From Candidatus Falkowbacteria bacterium LH_S3 (GTDB lineage: Bacteria; Patescibacteriota; Patescibacteriia; Patescibacteriales; JAGXOH01), in assembly GCA_023659985.1 (NCBI GenBank), contig JAGXOH010000022.1, positions 1 to 10,461 of the forward strand: a stretch of 10,461 bases of DNA, written 5' to 3'. Below, one piece after another: positions 6,691 to 10,461 of this stretch. Made by a program: the position numbers and the translations under genes. Position 1 is the stretch's first letter, and each line of letters begins with the position of its first letter. The notes beneath the pieces are model-generated. The model saw only the letters and a program-made list of their open reading frames with translations, was not told the DNA's origin and searched no databases.

Positions 6691-7009
6691 AGATGTTTTA
6701 TGTTTTGGAAAAGTGGGAGACTCGCTAAAATTTGATGTAATTGATCTTATTCCTTTATGGGCAAGTATATGGGTACTTATATTTGATGTTTTAATCTTGA
6801 CGTCAATGATAATAGAGTCGCCGGCGGCCTATGAAAAAGGAATTACTATTTCGCATCAACCATTGGAATTCATTTCCCTCGTTGGTGTGGAAGTGTCAGC
6901 GTTGGTTTTTTTCATAGGTTTCCTAGCTTTTGTTGTAAAAGAAGGAAGACGTGTTGTAGAAATAAGAAGAAAAGAAAAATTGCGCAAAGAGGAAAGAGGA
7001 GAAAGGTAA
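6677..7009 (+). CDS. Small two-helix membrane protein, unknown function
   Basis: I do not recognise this 110-residue protein. It has a short soluble start (1-23), a hydrophobic helix at about 24-46, a loop of about 18 residues, a second helix at about 66-87, and a strongly basic/acidic tail (KEGRRVVEIRRKEKLRKEERGER) likely to form a cytoplasmic amphipathic helix. By the positive-inside rule the tail is cytoplasmic, making the interhelix loop external. The ATG at 6677 is followed at once by another at 6680. AGGAGG (6668-6673) is three bases from the first and six from the second, so 6680 is the better start. The Shine-Dalgarno is the strongest in the window. A terminator follows, so it appears to be a single-gene unit. 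Confidence 0.65.
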   Translation: MMSIKDVLCFGKVGDSLKFDVIDLIPLWASIWVLIFDVLILTSMIIESPAAYEKGITISHQPLEFISLVGVEVSALVFFIGFLAFVVKEGRRVVEIRRKEKLRKEERGER

Positions 7010-7044
7010 TCTTTCTTTTAAGTAAAACCATCAAAAAATTTCAC

Positions 7045-7085
7045 GGGGGGTTCAATATCTTTATTGTCCCCTTTTTATTTTTCAG
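7045..7085 (+). terminator. Intrinsic terminator after the membrane protein
   Basis: A G-run (7045-7050) pairs with CCCC (7068-7071), and CAATA (7053-7057) with TATTG (7062-7066), around TCTT. A T-rich tail (CTTTTTATTTTT) follows. This is a typical rho-independent terminator, 36 bases after the stop. Confidence 0.8.
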
Positions 7086-7130
7086 ATAAAGAATTTGTTG
7101 CCAATTTAGTATTTTTCAAACTCATTTTTC

Positions 7131-7167
7131 TTGAAAGATTTATTGTAATGAGTTATGATTAACTCAT
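7131..7167 (+). promoter_or_regulatory. Promoter with overlapping operator-like palindrome
   Basis: TTGAAA (7131-7136) and TATGAT (7154-7159) are spaced by 17 bp. A perfect palindrome, ATGAGTTA-TGAT-TAACTCAT (7148-7167), covers the -10 and the predicted start site near 7166. A dimeric repressor bound there would block the promoter of the HExxH/M20 gene pair. No regulator gene is identifiable nearby. Confidence 0.65.
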
Positions 7168-7258
7168 AGAAAAACTTGAAACTGAAAATAAAAAAATAAC
7201 AAGGAACACAAAAAATCTCCAGAGGCAATGGTCTTTAATTGAAAATAAATATTTTGTT

Positions 7259-7513
7259 TTGGTGAATACAGTCTTTAAAAATCATCCATGGCCAAAAAGA
7301 CAATATATTGGTTTTGCTATTGTATTTGATATGTACCCAAAAGATGCGCAAGAAAAGATTTTTTATTCCCCAGCTCTACAAAAAAATTTAAATTTTGGCA
7401 TAGCTATGGTATCGCATGAAATGCTCCATTTTATGTTTTATGATTATTTAAAAACTAAATACTGCATAAACGAAGAGGATGAACTTGAAAATAAAAATCT
7501 AAAATATCTATGA
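7259..7513 (+). CDS. Short HExxH metallopeptidase-like protein, possibly truncated
   Basis: From TTG 7259 (GTG 7262 is the alternative) the frame gives 84 residues ending at TGA. The central motif SHEMLHFMFYDY (H53-E54-x-x-H57) fits a zinc metallopeptidase active helix. A third ligand could lie in the acidic NEEDELE segment but is unproven. The frame is open upstream to 7163 and that extension (EKLETENKKITRN, then QRQWSLIENKYF) looks like protein, yet it has no ATG, GTG or TTG before 7259. The predicted transcript start near 7166 falls on ATA, so either ATA starts a leaderless message or the original ATG has been lost. The C-terminus is short for HExxH proteins. The stop overlaps the next gene as ATGA. 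Functional status is uncertain. Confidence 0.5.
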   Translation: MVNTVFKNHPWPKRQYIGFAIVFDMYPKDAQEKIFYSPALQKNLNFGIAMVSHEMLHFMFYDYLKTKYCINEEDELENKNLKYL

Positions 7514-8676
7514 ATGAAATTTATAAAAAAATAATTGAATTTACAAAAGAGCTGATTGCAATTCCTTCTCAAAACGGAATCGATTCAGAAAACGCAATCG
7601 CAAAAGCAGTTTTTGATAAGCTGACCGATTTTGGTTTTGAACCAGAAATAATTGGTGAAGAAAATCACCCGTCTGTTGTTTGTCTTATTAAAAAAGAAAA
7701 TTCTAACAAAACAATTTGGCTTGAAAGTTGTTTAGATACCGTACCAGCCGGTAATATTTCAAAATGGGAACATCCTCCATTTGAGGGAAAAATTGTTGAG
7801 AATAAAATGTTTGGTAGAGGGGCAAATGATTCTAAGATTGCAATTGCGATTTTCTGTTATTTAGCAAAGGAATTGGCAGAAGATAAAAATTTTGAAAGTT
7901 CAATTTTTCTTGGTTTTGACGCCAATGAACAAAGTGGTGAATATTCAGGTATAAGAGATATTATAAAAATTAAGAAACCAAAGGCAGATGTTTGTATTTT
8001 GGGATATCAGAGCATAAATAAAATTTCTATTGGGATGAGAGGTTGGCTGAGATTAAAAATTATATCAAAGGGAGAATCTGTCCACACTGGGAGCAGAAGC
8101 AAGAGAGGTAATAATGCCATTTACCAAATGGCAGAGATTATTACAACATTGAGAAGATTAAATTTTGAAGGCAAAAAAGAGCCGTTTTTTGAGTATGGAT
8201 CTAATTTTAATGTTTCTCTTATAAAGGGTGGGGTTTCAATAAATATTGTTCCTGATGAATGTGAAATAAGTATTGATATAAGATTTTTGCCATCACAAAA
8301 CAAACAAGAGATTATGGATAAAATAGAAGAATCGTTAAAAGAACTAAAAAATAAAAAACCTAATATTAAGTACGAAATAGAATTTTTACGATATGAACCT
8401 CCGTTTTTAACCAATCCTAATGATAAATTTGTAAAATTACTTCAGAAAACTGCACAGGATAAATTGAAAACAAAAATTCCGCTGGTTACAAGTGGGAGGG
8501 GAAGTGTCGGAAGTGTTATTACTGAACTGGGCATACCAATTATAAATAGTTTCGGTTGCGAGAATGATAATGGACACGCCCCCAATGAATGGGTTAATAT
8601 TGAAAGTGTTCCAAAAGTTTTTGAAATTTATAAAGAAAGCTTAAAAAAATTTGCTGCTAAAGAACAAAATCTGTAA
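7510..8676 (+). CDS. M20-family metallopeptidase homologue with altered metal site
   Basis: A 388-residue cytoplasmic protein with the full-length ArgE/DapE/CPG2-type fold. An N-terminal catalytic half and an inserted dimerisation domain (about 175-290) with GESVHTGSRSKRGNNAI are followed by a C-terminal catalytic segment. Aligned by eye with ArgE/DapE, the ligand His of HxDTVP is Cys74 (ESCLDTVP). Bridging Asp107 (GANDSK) is kept. The DEE motif is N139-E140-Q141, keeping the base Glu but replacing the ligand Glu by Gln. The GEPT ligand Glu is Tyr166 (GYQS). His192 and the final His356 (NGHAPNEW) are kept. Typical members hydrolyse amide bonds of peptides or acylated amino acids; activity here is doubtful or needs different metal binding. 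The start overlaps the previous stop (ATGA) and lacks a Shine-Dalgarno, so it depends on coupling. Confidence 0.85.
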   Translation: MNEIYKKIIEFTKELIAIPSQNGIDSENAIAKAVFDKLTDFGFEPEIIGEENHPSVVCLIKKENSNKTIWLESCLDTVPAGNISKWEHPPFEGKIVENKMFGRGANDSKIAIAIFCYLAKELAEDKNFESSIFLGFDANEQSGEYSGIRDIIKIKKPKADVCILGYQSINKISIGMRGWLRLKIISKGESVHTGSRSKRGNNAIYQMAEIITTLRRLNFEGKKEPFFEYGSNFNVSLIKGGVSINIVPDECEISIDIRFLPSQNKQEIMDKIEESLKELKNKKPNIKYEIEFLRYEPPFLTNPNDKFVKLLQKTAQDKLKTKIPLVTSGRGSVGSVITELGIPIINSFGCENDNGHAPNEWVNIESVPKVFEIYKESLKKFAAKEQNL

Positions 8677-8685
8677 GATTTTGTT
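8663..8685 (+). other. Hairpin spanning the M20 gene stop codon
   Basis: AACAAAATC (8663-8671) pairs with GATTTTGTT (8677-8685), with the TAA stop in the loop. An outer GCTAA/TTAGC pairing extends it with a small bulge. There is no U-run, so termination is uncertain; it may protect the mRNA end. Confidence 0.4.
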
Positions 8686-8889
8686 AGCGGGCTACCACCA
8701 GCGAAAAACTTGAAATTGTCATCGGTACGGCTCCGCCGCCTTTTGGAATTTTCGCGGGGGCTTCCTCACCGTCGCAGGCGGCGAAAATGTTCAAACTATC
8801 TTTAGTATACAGCGCCGTTTTGGAAAGTTCGCCCCAGCATTTGTGGGGCGTACAGCGTATGCTGGACGATTCCCTCCAAGCGTGCCAAA
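8686..8889. other. Gene-free, GC-richer palindromic stretch
   Basis: No credible gene is seen. TTTTCGC (8749-8755) pairs with GCGAAAA (8781-8787). CGCCCCA (8830-8836) pairs with TGGGGCG (8844-8850). CCAGCAT (8834-8840) pairs with ATGCTGG (8859-8865); the last two stems overlap and exclude each other. TACAGCG is repeated at 8810 and 8851. Base composition is richer in GC than the rest of the window. Confidence 0.45.
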
Positions 8890-9057
8890 GGCGGGACGCG
8901 GAGGTGTTGTGGGTTGGTGATTTTTGAAAATTTTTGATACAGTAAGTTTAGGAAGCACCACTATTTTCCGTTCAAAAAAGATTCGCGCATTTTTAAATAA
9001 ATGGCACAGAGCCAATTACGAATTGCATTTCAAGAAAAGATTTTTACCAATAATTCG
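8890..9057. repeat. Dispersed repeat, copy 3 (before tRNA-Thr)
   Basis: Its core (8947-9057) is 110/111 identical to 6181-6291, and weaker similarity runs left to about 8890 through a shared TTTTTGAAAATTTTTGATA string. It includes the AATTACGAATT stem-loop shared with copy 1, ends 15 bases before the tRNA-Thr gene, and lacks the 37-base tail of copies 1 and 2. The spurious open frames on both strands here arise from this repeat. Confidence 0.85.
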
Positions 9058-9071
9058 CAATTTTTATATTT

Positions 9072-9145
9072 GCCGCCCTAGCTCAGTTGGTCAGAGCGAC
9101 TGTCTTGTAAACAGTAGGTCGTGGGTTCAACTCCCACGGGTGGCT
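9072..9145 (+). tRNA. tRNA-Thr (anticodon UGU)
   Basis: The cloverleaf is complete. The acceptor arm is GCCGCCC (9072-9078) with GGGTGGC (9138-9144), one G-U pair, and discriminator T9145. The D arm is GCTC/GAGC. The anticodon stem is ACTGT/ACAGT around CTTGTAA with TGT at 9106-9108. The T arm is GTGGG/CCCAC around TTCAACT. CCA is not encoded. No promoter compatible with the 5' end is evident; copy 3 of the dispersed repeat lies directly upstream. Confidence 0.95.
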
Positions 9146-9190
9146 CACATTTTTTTAAAACAACGGGTTTTTAAAATAATTTTTATTCCG

Positions 9191-9213
9191 GGAACAGGGT
9201 AGCGCCCTGTTCC
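9191..9213 (+). other. Perfect 9-bp hairpin between tRNA-Thr and mtaB
   Basis: GGAACAGGG (9191-9199) pairs with CCCTGTTCC (9205-9213) around TAGCG. A terminator role after tRNA-Thr is possible, but no T-run follows. It lies 17 bases before the mtaB start. Confidence 0.5.
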
Positions 9214-9230
9214 TGATTGTATGCGCGATA

Positions 9231-10461
9231 ATGTCTTGGAAAACATTCAAAATTTATACTTTAGGATGTAAGGTTAATCAATATGATTCTTGTTCCTTAG
9301 GTGAATTGTTGATTAAGTGAGGATACAAATGGGTCCAAAGCGAAGCGGATTTGGTAATAGTTAATACTTGTGCGGTTACTAAAAATGCCATAGCCAAGGA
9401 CAAGAGAATGATTGGTAAAGGAAAATTGGAAAATCCTAATTCCAAAGTGATTCTTATGGGTTGTTGGCCTAACGCCTATGAAGAACAAGTCCAAAAAATG
9501 AAAGTGGATTTGGTGTGGGGTGTAGGCAAGTTTGGAGATTTGTTAACTTATATACAAGGATTGTTAGGCTATTGTTCTTCAGGAAAACAAAAACGGGTTG
9601 ATTATGTTTTTCAGGATGATAGATTTAGGTATTTTTTAAAAATTCAGGACGGATGCGAACATTTTTGTTCTTATTGTATTATTCCTTATACTAAGGCTAA
9701 GGGGAAAATACAAAGCAGAAAGGAAGAAGATATATTAAAAGAGGCTAGAGGGGCAGGCTATGTCGGGTATAAAGAAATAATTCTTTCCGGTATACATTTA
9801 GGGTTATATGGTAAGGATTCTAATACTAATTTGGTAGAGTTGCTTAAAAAAATGATTCATATTTCGGAATTGGGTCGTATTCGATTAAGTTCAATTGAGA
9901 TAAATGAAGTTAGTGATGAATTGATAAAGATTATCTCTCAAAGCTCTAAAATATGCAATCATTTACACATTCCTTTGCAATCAGGAAGTAACAAGATTCT
10001 TAAAGCCATGAACAGATCTTATACAGCTGATTATTATCAAAAAAGAGTAGGGGAGATAAGGTCAATAATTCCGGATATTGCTGTTAGTACTGATATAATG
10101 GTCGGTTTCCCTGGAGAAGATATTAATGCTTTCCTGGAAACTTATAATTTGATTTAAAAATTAAATTTTAGCCGTTTGCATGTTTTTCCTTTTTCTGGCC
10201 ATGAAAAAACTCCTGCCTACAAAATGCCGGATCAGATTGATTCAGAGGTAGCCAAACAAAGAACAGCTAAGATTATAAACTTGGGGAAAAAATTGGAAAA
10301 CAGATTTAAGAAAAAAATTGATAAAAAAGGAATAGAAGTTGTTGTAGAGAAAATTGAAGATGGAAAAATAAGAGGAAAAACCGAGTATTATTTTAACCTT
10401 GAATTTGATATATCTCAAATGATTAAATCTCACAAAGACGATGCTATTAATAACCCTCAAC
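9231..10461 (+). pseudogene. mtaB: MtaB/MiaB-type tRNA methylthiotransferase, two in-frame stops, 3' end cut by window
   Basis: This family adds a methylthio group to modified A37 of tRNAs by radical-SAM chemistry; MtaB acts on t6A. From ATG 9231 one frame runs to the window edge. The N-terminal cluster cysteines are present: YTLGCKVNQYD (C13), VNTCAVT (C47), MGCWP (C78). The radical-SAM motif DGCEHFCSYC (C142, C146, C149) is intact, as are LHIPLQSGS and LHVFPFSGHEKTPA, with part of a TRAM-like tail. TLGCKVNQY favours MtaB over MiaB. The frame is broken by TGA (9318-9320, codon 30, between LLIK and GYKW) and TAA (10155-10157, codon 309, between TYNLI and KLNFSRLHVF). No indel is needed to align the family, so two point mutations explain both. 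The longest uninterrupted piece is about 9351-10157 (268 codons). Confidence 0.82.

Noticed and set aside
8791..9015. Minus-strand 74-aa frame sharing the same N-terminus
   Set aside because: Same repeat-derived artefact; the remainder covers palindromic non-coding sequence.
9042..9070. Promoter TTTTAC-17-TATATT for tRNA-Thr
   Set aside because: The -10 ends two bases before the tRNA, so transcription would start inside the mature tRNA.
8924..9202. Plus-strand 92-aa frame from TTG
   Set aside because: It reads straight through the tRNA-Thr gene, so it is not a real gene as drawn; the repeat part is discussed as a finding.
9318..9320. UGA read as glycine (Gracilibacteria/SR1 code) or selenocysteine
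   Set aside because: livM, livG and the HExxH frame all end naturally at TGA in ATGA overlaps, a second stop in the same gene is TAA, and no selenocysteine insertion element or Cys counterpart is expected at this place.
10242..10460. Minus-strand 72-aa frame
   Set aside because: It is antisense to the clearly recognisable C-terminal part of the mtaB frame and resembles no known family.

Overview
The window is an AT-rich bacterial segment with compact operons, ATGA start/stop overlaps and gaps full of short repeats. tRNA genes lack an encoded CCA. TGA acts as a normal stop in several genes, which excludes the UGA-glycine codes. The combination of small dispersed palindromic repeats and GTTGAA-type low-complexity arrays resembles Patescibacteria/CPR genomes. 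That placement is an inference from style, not from a marker gene.

Layout, left to right. Positions 1-250 hold a degenerate GTTGAA repeat array with recurring hairpins, followed by tRNA-Lys(UUU). A dispersed stem-loop repeat (copy 1) and a possible MITE-like element (462-635) come next. A membrane-anchored LivK-type amino-acid binding protein (779-1849) follows and ends in a strong intrinsic terminator. A decayed insertion sequence (about 1909-2638) sits between livK and the rest of the transporter. The operon livH-livM-livG-livF (2689-5882) has its own consensus promoter placed so that the livH transcript would be leaderless. Together livK and livHMGF make a complete branched-chain amino-acid ABC importer: binding protein, two permeases and two ATPases.

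From 5883 to 6680 there are inverted repeats, copy 2 of the dispersed repeat and an 18-bp hairpin. A small two-helix membrane protein (6677-7009) follows, with a strong Shine-Dalgarno sequence and a terminator. Next is a promoter overlapped by a perfect operator-like palindrome, a short HExxH metallopeptidase-like reading frame lacking a normal start codon, and, overlapping by ATGA, an M20-family peptidase homologue (7510-8676). Three of the five usual metal ligands of the M20 protein are replaced.

Positions 8677-9071 hold palindromes and copy 3 of the dispersed repeat (110/111 identical to copy 2 over its core), directly before tRNA-Thr(UGU). The window ends in an MtaB/MiaB-type tRNA methylthiotransferase gene that keeps its frame but carries two in-frame stops (TGA at codon 30, TAA at codon 309).

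The main functional theme is amino-acid uptake, possibly with peptide or amide hydrolysis nearby. The main structural theme is gene decay and small mobile repeats settling in gaps and beside tRNAs. I do not see a clear new defence or multi-gene system. The best leads are the ligand-substituted M20 homologue coupled to the HExxH fragment, the tRNA-flanking repeat family, and the doubly interrupted mtaB.
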